64,000 bases of DNA, taken from contig NZ_BPFA01000020.1 of NCBI RefSeq assembly GCF_019655055.1, positions 1 through 64,000 of the forward strand. The letters run 5' to 3'. Within the stretch, counting starts at the first letter, position 1. Each line of letters opens with the position of its first letter. The DNA comes from Shewanella sp. MBTL60-112-B2 (GTDB lineage: Bacteria; Pseudomonadota; Gammaproteobacteria; Enterobacterales; Shewanellaceae). Under the pieces are notes generated by a model. That model saw only the letters and a list, made by a program, of their open reading frames with translations, was not told the DNA's origin and did no database searches. The position numbers were made by a program, and so were the translations under genes. Below are positions 21,101-28,344 of this stretch, piece by piece.

Positions 21101-23449
21101 TGGCGCGTTATAGTTAGCGACTTTCACCCCATCAAATTTAGCAATGGTTGTTTCAACGGCTTCAAGGTCTGCAGCGCTCTTGGTGATGATTGCATACATG
21201 CTACCTGCATCAGCTTCAACGCCATCTTTGGCTTCAGCTTTAGTCGCCATGGCATCGCCACGGGCAAAGGCCAGCTTGTAGTAATCATCAGAGCTGACAA
21301 CACCTGCCGCGCACAGTGCGCTTAATTCACCAAAACTATGACCGGCTACCATATCGGCATTAAAGCCTGCTGCAGTGAACAGTTCATATTGACCCATTGA
21401 AATGGCACCAATTGCGCTTTGAGCATTGGCGGTATTAGTCAAAATGGCTTCTTGAGCCTTTAAGTCATCTTTATTAAATACAGGCTTTGGATACAGAGTT
21501 TGAGAAAGCGGTGTCTTATCATTTGCGGCAAATACCTTATCAGCCATCACAAATTGCTGACGCATCTCTGGATAATAACAAGCAAGGTCGCGACCCATAT
21601 TTAGGTATTGTGAACCTTGGCCAGCAAACAGTGCGGCAACTTTACCGTCGATTGCTGCGGCGCGATAACTTGTGCCGCCAGGTAGTTGCCATGCGTTATC
21701 ATCGCTTGCAGACAGCTTTGCAATTGCTTGCTTAATTAGGCCTGCTAATTCATCAGCAGTGTTTGCAACTAAACCAATACGTGGCGCTTTTTTATCAAGT
21801 TCACGGACAGAGTAGTTTGCCGCTGCATCTTTGAGGATAAATTCTGCTTGGTTTGCAGATGCTGCTAGTGTGTTTAGCTCGTTAATTAACGCAGCTTTAT
21901 CGTTTGCGCTTATTAGGAAGCTTTGTGCGACTTGGCGTTGACGATATTTGGCTTTTTCGCTGTCAGTACGGCTGTGTTCTTGGTTGTACTCTTCTAGTAC
22001 AAAGTGGAAGTTAGTACCACCAAAACCAAATGAGCTAATACCCGCGCGGCGTGGCGTACCATCAACACGCGGTAACCATGGACGTGTCTCAGTGTTTAAA
22101 TAAAATGGTGAGTTTTCAATATCAAGCTTAGGGCTTGGCTGGCTGACGTTAATCGTTGCTGGTAGCACTTTGTGATGCAGTGCAAGGGCCGCTTTGATTA
22201 AACCTGCAGTACCCGCTGTTGATTTAGTATGACCAATTTGTGATTTAACCGAGCCAAGTGCGATGTGCTGCTTGGTATCGTTGCCATCAGCAAATACAGA
22301 GCAAAGTCCGGCAAATTCTGCAGCATCACCAGCTGCTGTGCCAGTACCGTGAGCTTCAATTAGACCTAAAGTGTGCGGCGCAAAGCCTGCGTCATCATAA
22401 GCGCGGTTTAGTGCTTTAGCTTGGCCCGATGGGCGAGGGGCGTAGATAGATTTAAACTTACCATCAGATGATGCACCCACACCTTTAATCACAGAGTAAA
22501 TGCGGTCGCCATCGCGCTCGGCATCTTCAAGACGCTTGAGCGCCACCATACCGATACCTTCACCAATCATCATGCCTTTAGAATCAATATCAAATGGCTG
22601 AATGGTTTCGTTAGTGGTAAAAGCAGGTGTTTTTGAGAAACTCATATACATAGACGGTGAGTTATCGGTACACACACCACCGGTGATCATCATTTCAGAG
22701 CGACCTTCGGTTAGCTCTGTCAGTGCCATGCGCATTGCCGCAAGTGATCCTGCACAGGCTGCATCGACCACACAGTTCATGCCACCAAAGTCAAAACGGT
22801 TGGCGATACGACCAGCAATCACGTTACCTAAAGATCCCGGGAATGAGTTTTCTTCCCAGTGTACGTATTGGTCTTGGAATTTCTTGATCAGCATTTCGCT
22901 GTCGGTGTCGCTAATACCGCTATTGGCGAACACTTTCTTTAGCACTGGGTATTGCAGACGTGCTGTTAGGCTGTGGCTGATTTTTTGACCGCCGCCGACA
23001 CCTAAAGTAATACCGATTTTATCTCGGTCGTAACCTTCAGGCAGGTTCGCGTCGGCCAATACTTCTTTAGCAACAATCAGTGATAACAGTTGTGATGAAT
23101 CTGTTAGCTCTAGGATATTTGGCGGCAGGCCAAACTCCATTGGGTTGAAGTCCACATCTGGCAGGAAACCACCACGCTTACAGTAACTCTTATCGGCTAC
23201 GGTTTTATCGGCGTCGTAATACTCTTCTGGTTGCCAGTGAGTCGATGGTAATTCAGTAATCGCATCGATTTTCTCGCTGATTAAGTCCCAAAACTTATTT
23301 AAATAGCGAGAATTTGCAAAGATGCTTGCCATGCCAACGATGGCAATAGGCATATCTTTAAGGCGCTTATTTAAGCGTGAATCAGCTTGTGAGTCTTGTG
23401 CTTGCTCAGTCGCTTTAGCTGACTTTGTAGGTTTAGAGGTCTGGCTCAT
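15140..23449 (-). CDS. pfaA: PfaA, KS-MAT-6xACP-KR-DH subunit of EPA synthase
   Basis: This is the 2769-residue core subunit. A ketosynthase comes first (about 30-490), with Cys in DAACAGS (about 231) and His in EAHGTGT (about 368) and QIGHTK (about 405). A malonyl-CoA:ACP transacylase follows (about 600-900), with GHSFGE (about 702). A charged linker rich in V-E-K repeats sits at about 998-1030. Six acyl carrier protein domains span about 1256-1882, each with the LGIDSIKRVE site for the phosphopantetheine arm. A ketoreductase (about 2180-2440) has TGGAKG. A C-terminal hot-dog dehydratase-like domain (about 2490-2750) has EDHRIGG. The ATG overlaps the pfaR stop by one base, with a GGAGA ribosome site. 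Confidence 0.98.
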   Translation of the reverse strand: MSQTSKPTKSAKATEQAQDSQADSRLNKRLKDMPIAIVGMASIFANSRYLNKFWDLISEKIDAITELPSTHWQPEEYYDADKTVADKSYCKRGGFLPDVDFNPMEFGLPPNILELTDSSQLLSLIVAKEVLADANLPEGYDRDKIGITLGVGGGQKISHSLTARLQYPVLKKVFANSGISDTDSEMLIKKFQDQYVHWEENSFPGSLGNVIAGRIANRFDFGGMNCVVDAACAGSLAAMRMALTELTEGRSEMMITGGVCTDNSPSMYMSFSKTPAFTTNETIQPFDIDSKGMMIGEGIGMVALKRLEDAERDGDRIYSVIKGVGASSDGKFKSIYAPRPSGQAKALNRAYDDAGFAPHTLGLIEAHGTGTAAGDAAEFAGLCSVFADGNDTKQHIALGSVKSQIGHTKSTAGTAGLIKAALALHHKVLPATINVSQPSPKLDIENSPFYLNTETRPWLPRVDGTPRRAGISSFGFGGTNFHFVLEEYNQEHSRTDSEKAKYRQRQVAQSFLISANDKAALINELNTLAASANQAEFILKDAAANYSVRELDKKAPRIGLVANTADELAGLIKQAIAKLSASDDNAWQLPGGTSYRAAAIDGKVAALFAGQGSQYLNMGRDLACYYPEMRQQFVMADKVFAANDKTPLSQTLYPKPVFNKDDLKAQEAILTNTANAQSAIGAISMGQYELFTAAGFNADMVAGHSFGELSALCAAGVVSSDDYYKLAFARGDAMATKAEAKDGVEADAGSMYAIITKSAADLEAVETTIAKFDGVKVANYNAPTQSVIAGPTASTADAAKALSELGYKAINLPVSGAFHTELVGHAQAPFAKAIDAAKFTKASRALYSNATGGLYESTAAKIKASFKKHMLQSVRFTSQLEAMYDAGARVFVEFGPKNILQKLVQGTLANTENEVCTISINPNPKGDSDLQLKQAAMQLAVTGVVLSEIDPYQADIAAPAKKSPMSISLNAANHISKATRAKMAKSLETGIVTSQIEHVIEEKIVEVEKLVEVEKLVEKIVEVEKIVEVAAVTSGNEQATYHSTNATPVEAHSAQENQVVSKNSKPAAHNISSDALSNFFAAQQQTAQLHQQFLAIPQQYGETFTTLMTEQAKLAGSGIAIPESLQRSMEQFHQLQAQTLQSHTQFLEMQAGSNIAALNLLNGSQATYAPVIHNEGIQTEVIQSQVVQSQVVAQAAIAAPIITTPVQPTQAPQAQPAPVTAPVQTAPVQVARQAAPAQTVVPTHTSVVTTMPSALSAAKVQATMLEVVAEKTGYPTEMLELEMDMEADLGIDSIKRVEILGTVQDELPGLPELSPEDLAECRTLGEIVDYMGSKLPADGSMNSQLSPVTAAATVAPAANGLSAETALSTQTALSAAKVQSTMMSVVAEKTGYPTEMLELGMDMEADLGIDSIKRVEILGTVQDELPGLPELSPEDLAECRTLGEIVDYMGSKLPADGSANTSAAAAQVSQLATAPAASGTALSTAKVQSTMMSVVAEKTGYPTEMLELEMDMEADLGIDSIKRVEILGTVQDELPGLPELNPEDLAECRTLGEIVDYMGSKLPAEGSMNSQLSTSAAEGSALSSATIAPAANGLSAQKVQATMMSVVAEKTGYPTEMLELSMDMEADLGIDSIKRVEILGTVQDELPGLPELNPEDLAECRTLGEIVSYMNSKLSTSAAEGSPLSYAAIAPAANGVSADKVQATMMSVVAEKTGYPTEMLELSMDMEADLGIDSIKRVEILGTVQDELPGLPELNPEDLAECRTLGEIVSYMNSKLTDGSKLPAEGSMNYQLSTSAAAATPAANGLSADKVQATMMSVVAEKTGYPTEMLELGMDMEADLGIDSIKRVEILGTVQDELPGLPELNPEDLAECRTLGEIVAYMNSKLSTSAADGSTNTSAAEGSADKSAANASKPAAISAEPSVELPPHSEVALKKLNAADKLENCFAADASVVINDDGHNAGVLAEKLIKQGLKVAVVRLAAGQPQSPLSSDVASFELTSSDESELETSIAAVIAQIETQVGTIGGFIHLQPETNAAQQSAVNLDGQSFTHVSNAFLWAKLLQPKLVAGSDARRCFVTVSRIDGGFGYLNTDALKGAELNQAALAGLTKTLSHEWPQVFCRALDIATDVDATHLADAITSELFDSNAQLPEVGISFGKKDELTRVTLVAGEAADKTAKAELNSTDKILVTGGAKGVTFECALALAKRTQSHFILAGRSELQALPSWAAGKQTSELKSAAIAHIISTGQKPTPKQVEAAVWPVQSSIEINAALAAFSEVGASAEYVSMDVTDSAAITAALNGRSNEITGLIHGAGVLADKHIQDKTLAELARVYGTKVNGLKALLAALEPSKIKLLAMFSSAAGFYGNTGQSDYAMSNDILNKAALQFTARNPQAKVMSFNWGPWDGGMVNPALKKMFTDRGVYVIPLKAGAELFATQLLGETGVQLLIGTSMQGGSDTKATETASVKKLNAGEVLTTSHPRAGAQKTPLQAVTATRLLTPSAMVFIEDHRIGGNSVLPTVCAIDWMREAASDMLGSQVKVINYKLLKGIVFETDAAQELTLELTPTGEDATLNALISSNGRPQYQATLVGNITTEYASKQFNLSAAKVITTAKELYSNGTLFHGPRLQGIQSVVQFDEQRLIANVSLPQVKLSDCGEFLPQAHVGGSQPFAEDLLLQAMLVWARLKTGAASLPSSIGEFISNQPMAFGETGIIELEVIKHNKRSLEANVALYRANGELSAMFKSAKITISKSLNPAFLPAVLANDSEAK
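17800..19685 (-). repeat. Six tandem ACP-coding repeats inside pfaA
   Basis: Six direct repeats each encode an ACP of about 85 residues plus a linker. The serine that carries the cofactor falls at about residues 1291, 1411, 1519, 1632, 1734 and 1842, giving periods of about 305-365 bases. The ACP cores are almost identical, differing mainly at one residue before MDMEAD (E, G or S) and at S/N before PEDLAEC. The linkers (Ala, Ser, Gly and Pro rich) vary in length but share modules such as LPAEGSMN. Repeat number may vary by recombination. Confidence 0.95.
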
Positions 23450-24315
23450 TATGAGTCTCCGCTGGGTGCCTGAGAGTCAGGCGTCTTGTTGTTTGTTGTA
23501 TGCGTTTCTTTTGAGGTGTGGCGATTTGGCGTCGCACCAGGAAAGCGCTGCAAAAAGGTGTGATAGTTACGCACGAGTAACTTTCGTAAATGGAATGGCC
23601 CATGTTTGAGTACGTAGGCCATATATCGATTTGTGGCTTGAGTATTGCCATCTTGATAAATGTCGAGATAGATCCAGTCGCTGTGAGGATCGATGCCGAG
23701 CAAAATTGAACTGGGTATTTCTTCGGTCAATTGCGGTGGAATGGTGAGTGAAACCACTTGCACTACGTTGTCGCCGTCGTTGCTTGGCAGGGCTAAGGTC
23801 TTAGCCAGTGTTTCATAGTGCAAGGTATAGGTTTGCACATCGCTACCTTGAGTTACCGGGATTTGATTAAAGTAACGCATCGGCACATTAGGGCTTTGTA
23901 TGTCGCTGACTCGAGATACGCCATATCGCTTTAAGCACCTTGCTAACCCAGAACGTGACACATTTGGATTAATAAACTTTTGTGTTGCTTTTAATAAGGT
24001 GTCTAGCGGCATCTTCAATTGGTAACGCAAACCGACCACCACATACTCTTGTAGCGGGGTTAACGTAGTATTGAGGTGATGTGGAGTATTGGGGCAGTTT
24101 TCGACAGAGTCGCGTTTGCGCCATTTACGCACGGTGGCTTCACTGATATTTAATATTTTAGAAAGTTGACTGACACTGAGATCCGTCTCTTGTATGAATC
24201 GACGCATCTCGGGTGTAGTAGTGGCATTGCGATGCCTAGCTTCATGTTCTATTTGCGTACACTTATTCGAACTAATATTGGCTTCTTCTAAGTGTTCACT
24301 ATTTGTTTTTGCCAT
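23449..24315 (-). CDS. pfaR: PfaR, transposase-like regulator of the EPA genes
   Basis: This 288-residue protein is the first gene of the pfa series, in the position of the activator PfaR. A helix-turn-helix lies at about residues 45-75 (SVSQLSKILNISEATVRKW), and a second winged-helix-like segment runs to about 145. The rest (about 155-265) resembles the catalytic core of IS481-type transposases, but the catalytic positions look lost. LHYE (about 163) stands where LHID would be, and VRNY (about 250) where the TDNG motif would be. The polar C-terminus is short. It is therefore probably a DNA-binding protein without transposase activity. No strong ribosome site precedes the ATG. It is translationally coupled to pfaA through TAATG. 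Confidence 0.88.
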   Translation of the reverse strand: MAKTNSEHLEEANISSNKCTQIEHEARHRNATTTPEMRRFIQETDLSVSQLSKILNISEATVRKWRKRDSVENCPNTPHHLNTTLTPLQEYVVVGLRYQLKMPLDTLLKATQKFINPNVSRSGLARCLKRYGVSRVSDIQSPNVPMRYFNQIPVTQGSDVQTYTLHYETLAKTLALPSNDGDNVVQVVSLTIPPQLTEEIPSSILLGIDPHSDWIYLDIYQDGNTQATNRYMAYVLKHGPFHLRKLLVRNYHTFLQRFPGATPNRHTSKETHTTNNKTPDSQAPSGDS

Positions 24316-24703
24316 CAGTTTAGCGGGTATCCGTTAATAATCTGTTGGGACTTAATAACGGCAGTGATAAACGCGTGCTTAGCGCTAAGCCACAACCTAC
24401 CGTTATTTAATCAATGTTATTGAGCTAATGGCAGAGCAGACTACCTGAGCTAGTGAGTCAATACAATCACCTGGGACTGATTAATTACAGATACGACCAG
24501 CTTGAGTGAACACTTGTAAGCTAAGTTGGTATTTTTACTGAAGAATCAGTAAGTGAGGTAATATGTGATCTTTGTCGTGCGTTGCTGAGTTTTTGCTGCA
24601 AGATTGCCGTTCGGTTATCTAATGGTGGTTTGGTTGTTGCTTTTGGCTGTGCTTAGCAATGCGAGAGTTATAGCTGGCTATTGTAAAAATTGAGGTCTGT
24701 AGA
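24316..24703. other. Intergenic region upstream of pfaR
   Basis: This 390-base region lies between the TonB receptor terminator and pfaR and must hold the pfaR-D promoter unless transcription reads through. Weak candidates for sigma-70 boxes exist on the minus strand (for example a TTGACT near 24460), but none is convincing. The clearest element is the palindrome at 24377-24390. Confidence 0.5.
24377..24390. promoter_or_regulatory. Perfect 14-bp palindrome upstream of pfaR
   Basis: GCTTAGCGCTAAGC is a perfect 14-bp palindrome about 60-75 bp upstream of the pfaR ATG. It has the size and placement of an operator for a dimeric regulator. Autoregulation by PfaR is possible but is inference. Confidence 0.4.
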
Positions 24704-24740
24704 TAAAAAAATGCAACCTCCTAAGGAGATTGCATTTTTT
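24704..24740 (-). terminator. Terminator of the TonB receptor gene
   Basis: AAAAAATGCAA and TTGCATTTTTT flank an inner CTCC-TAA-GGAG stem with one C.A mismatch. The hairpin ends 21 bases from the receptor stop on the minus strand and has T runs on both sides, so it can act in both directions. Confidence 0.85.
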
Positions 24741-24761
24741 ATTGCATTACTATTTTATAAT

Positions 24762-27668
24762 TTACATAGCCACCTTGATACCTAGGAACGCGCGGCGACC
24801 AACTAGGTCATACAGTGCGTCATTTGTATATCCTGGTGGAAGTGCGTCAAACACATTACGTACACCAGCATTAATCATAAAGTTCTCTGTGATGTAGTAT
24901 GTCGCGCTCAAGTCATGCGTTGTCATTGAGCCGATGTGACCTGGTGATAGATCCTCTGGTGAACCACCGTTTTCAGATACATCGTAAGTCACTACGCTAT
25001 CAATATAACGCGTGTTCCAGCTAACACTTAGATCATCTAGACGGTAATCGATGCCTAGGCGGAACTGCAGCTCTGGATCGCCGACTTCGCCTTTTTCATC
25101 GTTAATCTCATCAGGACGATTTTGGAATTCAAGACGTTCTAGTTCAAGTAATTGGTTTCCTAATAGGTTGAAGCGTAGTTCACCTGGCGCGTTGAAAGAC
25201 TCAAGATCTAATGAGTATGCTGCTTGAAATTCAATACCTTTGGTATTCAATGCCGCGGCATTTAGATATCCAGAGCGAACAAGTTCGATATCATAGGTCG
25301 TTGGGTTACGATCAACTTGATTACAGAAGTCTGTGTCAGGTCCGCCAGTTGAGTCAACACAGTTATCAGCCACAGTTTGGGTGGCTACTGACAAAATGGC
25401 ATCTTCAATTTGAATATCATAGTAATCAACAGTGAATGATAGATTGTCAGCAAATGTTGGTGTCCAAACAAGGCCGCCTGTAAAGGATGTTGATGTTTCA
25501 GGTTTTAGATCTGGATTACCACCAGAGATAGTGTCGACACTGACGTTATCGTTAGCTTGGAACCCAGGTGGGATCCCTAGTGCCGCACAGTTTGATACGC
25601 GATCTGGATCGTCATTAATGTTGTCTGCATCACATGGATCAGATACTCGACCAAAACCTGGTGAACGAGGGCTAAAGGCTTCTGCAATGTTTGGTGCTCG
25701 TACTGCTTCACCAACCGTACCACGTAGAGCAAGTTGTTCTAATGGTGAGTAGAACATGCCTACTTTCCATGCTTCAGTCTTACCTGCATGTGAGTAATCA
25801 GCATTACGGTATGCACCGTCAAAGCTTAACTCATGTGCAAAAGGTAATTCTTTTAGTACTGGAACGTTCACCTCAACAAAATATTCAGTTACATCATATT
25901 CACCATATGAGTCAGGTGTCGCTGCACTGGTTAAGAAACCTGCTTTAGTAAATTCATCGGTCGTTGAACCAGACGTTTCTTCACGGTATTCAAAACCTAC
26001 AACCATAGCGATCGCACCACCTTGAAGCTCAAATAACTCTTCAGAGTCGGTACCGAGAGTACCACCAATCACTTGTTGAGTTATTTTATCTTCACGAGTC
26101 ACATCGGCAGAAACCCAGTCGCGGGCTTCAGCTGACGCTTGACCCATACCAAATGGGTTATAAGCAACACAGTCGCTACCATTTACAGATGCAGGGTCGG
26201 TATAGTCATCGCCTTGAGCGCTTGCTACCTGTGAGCGACATGCCGCTAGGCCTGTATCTGGGTCAATAACAGAGTCAACAGCTGCTACAAAGTTATCTGG
26301 GATTAGATCATTTAGTGTTTTACGACGGTTATTGGTTTCGCCATAAACATAGTAAAGGTCGTAATCAAACATGGTTTCGCTGATATCGAAACCACCTTTA
26401 AAACCACCAACATAACGGAATAGTTCACGACGGTTTTCTGCTGAGCGGTTACCTAATTCATCGAAGAACTTCGCAAAAGAGGCATTGGTTTGGCCTGCAT
26501 CGAGCATCTGCTGGCGTAAATCGTCATTTAAAAAGGCGTTATCTTCAACATTGATATTAATGTTGCCAAAACGGAACGAAGGCTGGAACTGTTGCTGAAT
26601 ATCTGATTTTACATATCTAAAGTCAGTATAGAATTGAATGTTATCGGTAAAATCGAAGTTAAATGATGAGCCTACGTTAATTCTATCTACTGCAGGGATA
26701 TAGTTTTCGTAAGCTTCCGTGTTGAAACATGTGTCACAACCATCAGGGAATGAACCAAATGCAAAGCTGTTAGTCCCGTCACGTTCTTGTTGTGCAATAG
26801 GGTTGCCGTTACTGTCAAAGGTTGAGCGACCAATTCCACCACCAAACGCATTGATAACACCGGTAGCATTAATCATTTCAGAATAAACTCGTGGTACACG
26901 TAGTCTATCTGGAATGCCATCATCCTCACCACCATCGGCTTCGTTTTTAATTGTTCCCCAAGCGTCGAATTGACGAATATCGGTAGCCATGACTTCTTTT
27001 GTACGCTCATAACCTGCGTAGAAAGTCACATTACCACGGCCATCTGCAACGTTTGCACCACCAAGAACATCAAATGAATGCTCTTTTGTACCAACACTTT
27101 CAGTCGAACCGCTAGTACGTGCGTTAAACTCAAAACCTTCAAAGTCTTCTTTAAGGATAACGTTGATAACACCCGATACAGCGTCTGAACCATAAATTGC
27201 TGAAGCACCACCGGTTACAATTTCAACGCGCGAAATCATGCTAGTTGGGATAGTTGATAAATCAACCTGAGCAGAGCCCGGTTGGCCGGCAACGTAGCGC
27301 TTACCGTTGACTAATACTAAGGTTCTGTTAGCACCTAGACGACGCAAGTCAGCAGAGCTAACACCTGCGCTTGAGTTGCTATTGTTATTTCCAATAATGG
27401 TATTTGTTGCGCCGATAGCAGGTAACTCAGATAGGATGCTACCTAAATCTTGATTACCAAATTTTGCTAGCTCTTCAGCTGAAAGGCTGACGACTGGAGC
27501 TGGTTGAGTTAGTTCTGCTTTAGCGATTCGCGATCCTGTTACTGCGACTCTTTCTATTTGTTCTTCAGCAGCAGTTTCTTCTGCAAATACAGGCATAGCC
27601 AGTGATGCGGTCAAACCTACTGACATAGCCAGTTTTACTGAGCGTGCGAGTTTAGAATTCGAAAACAT
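24762..27668 (-). CDS. TonB-dependent outer-membrane receptor
   Basis: This 968-residue receptor has a signal peptide (residues 1-30, cut near FAEE) and a short TonB-box-like start. The plug domain (about 40-170) includes VAVTGSRI, LVLVNGKRY and the ASAIYGSDAVSGVIN signature. A long 22-strand-type barrel follows, with Cys-bearing loops, ending GRRAFLGIKVAM. It belongs to the GSRI-type receptors common in Shewanella and Alteromonas; the substrate cannot be deduced. AAGGGA precedes the ATG. The gene sits between pfaR and pfaE, is co-oriented with pfaR, and has its own terminator. Its presence in the EPA locus is notable, but a functional link is unproven. Confidence 0.93.
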   Translation of the reverse strand: MFSNSKLARSVKLAMSVGLTASLAMPVFAEETAAEEQIERVAVTGSRIAKAELTQPAPVVSLSAEELAKFGNQDLGSILSELPAIGATNTIIGNNNSNSSAGVSSADLRRLGANRTLVLVNGKRYVAGQPGSAQVDLSTIPTSMISRVEIVTGGASAIYGSDAVSGVINVILKEDFEGFEFNARTSGSTESVGTKEHSFDVLGGANVADGRGNVTFYAGYERTKEVMATDIRQFDAWGTIKNEADGGEDDGIPDRLRVPRVYSEMINATGVINAFGGGIGRSTFDSNGNPIAQQERDGTNSFAFGSFPDGCDTCFNTEAYENYIPAVDRINVGSSFNFDFTDNIQFYTDFRYVKSDIQQQFQPSFRFGNININVEDNAFLNDDLRQQMLDAGQTNASFAKFFDELGNRSAENRRELFRYVGGFKGGFDISETMFDYDLYYVYGETNNRRKTLNDLIPDNFVAAVDSVIDPDTGLAACRSQVASAQGDDYTDPASVNGSDCVAYNPFGMGQASAEARDWVSADVTREDKITQQVIGGTLGTDSEELFELQGGAIAMVVGFEYREETSGSTTDEFTKAGFLTSAATPDSYGEYDVTEYFVEVNVPVLKELPFAHELSFDGAYRNADYSHAGKTEAWKVGMFYSPLEQLALRGTVGEAVRAPNIAEAFSPRSPGFGRVSDPCDADNINDDPDRVSNCAALGIPPGFQANDNVSVDTISGGNPDLKPETSTSFTGGLVWTPTFADNLSFTVDYYDIQIEDAILSVATQTVADNCVDSTGGPDTDFCNQVDRNPTTYDIELVRSGYLNAAALNTKGIEFQAAYSLDLESFNAPGELRFNLLGNQLLELERLEFQNRPDEINDEKGEVGDPELQFRLGIDYRLDDLSVSWNTRYIDSVVTYDVSENGGSPEDLSPGHIGSMTTHDLSATYYITENFMINAGVRNVFDALPPGYTNDALYDLVGRRAFLGIKVAM

Positions 27669-28344
27669 ATTATTCCCTTAAAATAAAACGTTGATACAAA
27701 TTGCAACAGCAGACTAACCCGCTATGACTTGGGTGTGATACGTAAGTTGTATTTTTGTTAACTTATGGGTATATCTTTTCAAGTTGATAACAGTTGTAAG
27801 GGCTGCAAATCTCTAGATGTGTAGTTTATGTTGCTAGGTGGTTGTTTTTTGGTGGTGGATTGCGCTGCAAGTGGTTTTGCTGGTAAATTCGTTTAGATTG
27901 AATTATGTATACATTATTATGTATTACATTATTTATTATGTTGATTTTTAAGGTTTTTATTTTGTCTTTGCTTGTGTTGTATTTTAAGTCACGCGGGCTT
28001 TGGAGGAACAATTTTAGATTTGTAACTTTTAATTTACGCAGTGAATTATCTTTTTACTTGTTTAGCTGTTGGCAAATAGCATTAATGGTGTTTATGGCCG
28101 GGAAATAACAGACAATTGCACCTAGATAGCAGATATTATTTGTCTGATTTTCTATGAGTATAAAAGAAAATAACTTAATACTGTGAATACTCAGACTTGG
28201 GCAAGTCGTAAAAGTTCAAATAAACAAAAGCCCATGTAGAACACAAGCCTGCAGGTTGCTAATCGTGCTGTCAGTAGGACTATTTATTTATAGCTAAACA
28301 AGCCACAATAGTGCATCCACTCACGCTTTGAATTTGAGAGCCTC
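27669..28344. other. Divergent intergenic region, TonB receptor / pfaE
   Basis: This AT-rich 676-base region separates the divergent receptor and pfaE genes. It contains an inverted repeat TAAGTT-N11-AACTTA (27743-27765), about 75 bp upstream of the receptor start and a candidate operator. It also contains GACTTG-gg-CAAGTC-like dyad symmetry around 28194-28207. A 67-codon frame at 27905-28108 has no ribosome site or recognisable motif and was not called. Promoters for both genes should lie here, but no box pair is convincing. Confidence 0.5.

Noticed and set aside
23449..24315. PfaR as an active insertion sequence
   Set aside because: Catalytic residues appear lost, no terminal inverted repeats or target duplication were seen, and the gene is coupled to pfaA.
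27905..28108. 67-codon open frame between the TonB receptor and pfaE
   Set aside because: It is very AT-rich, has no ribosome site and no known motif, and the translation looks like random hydrophobic sequence.
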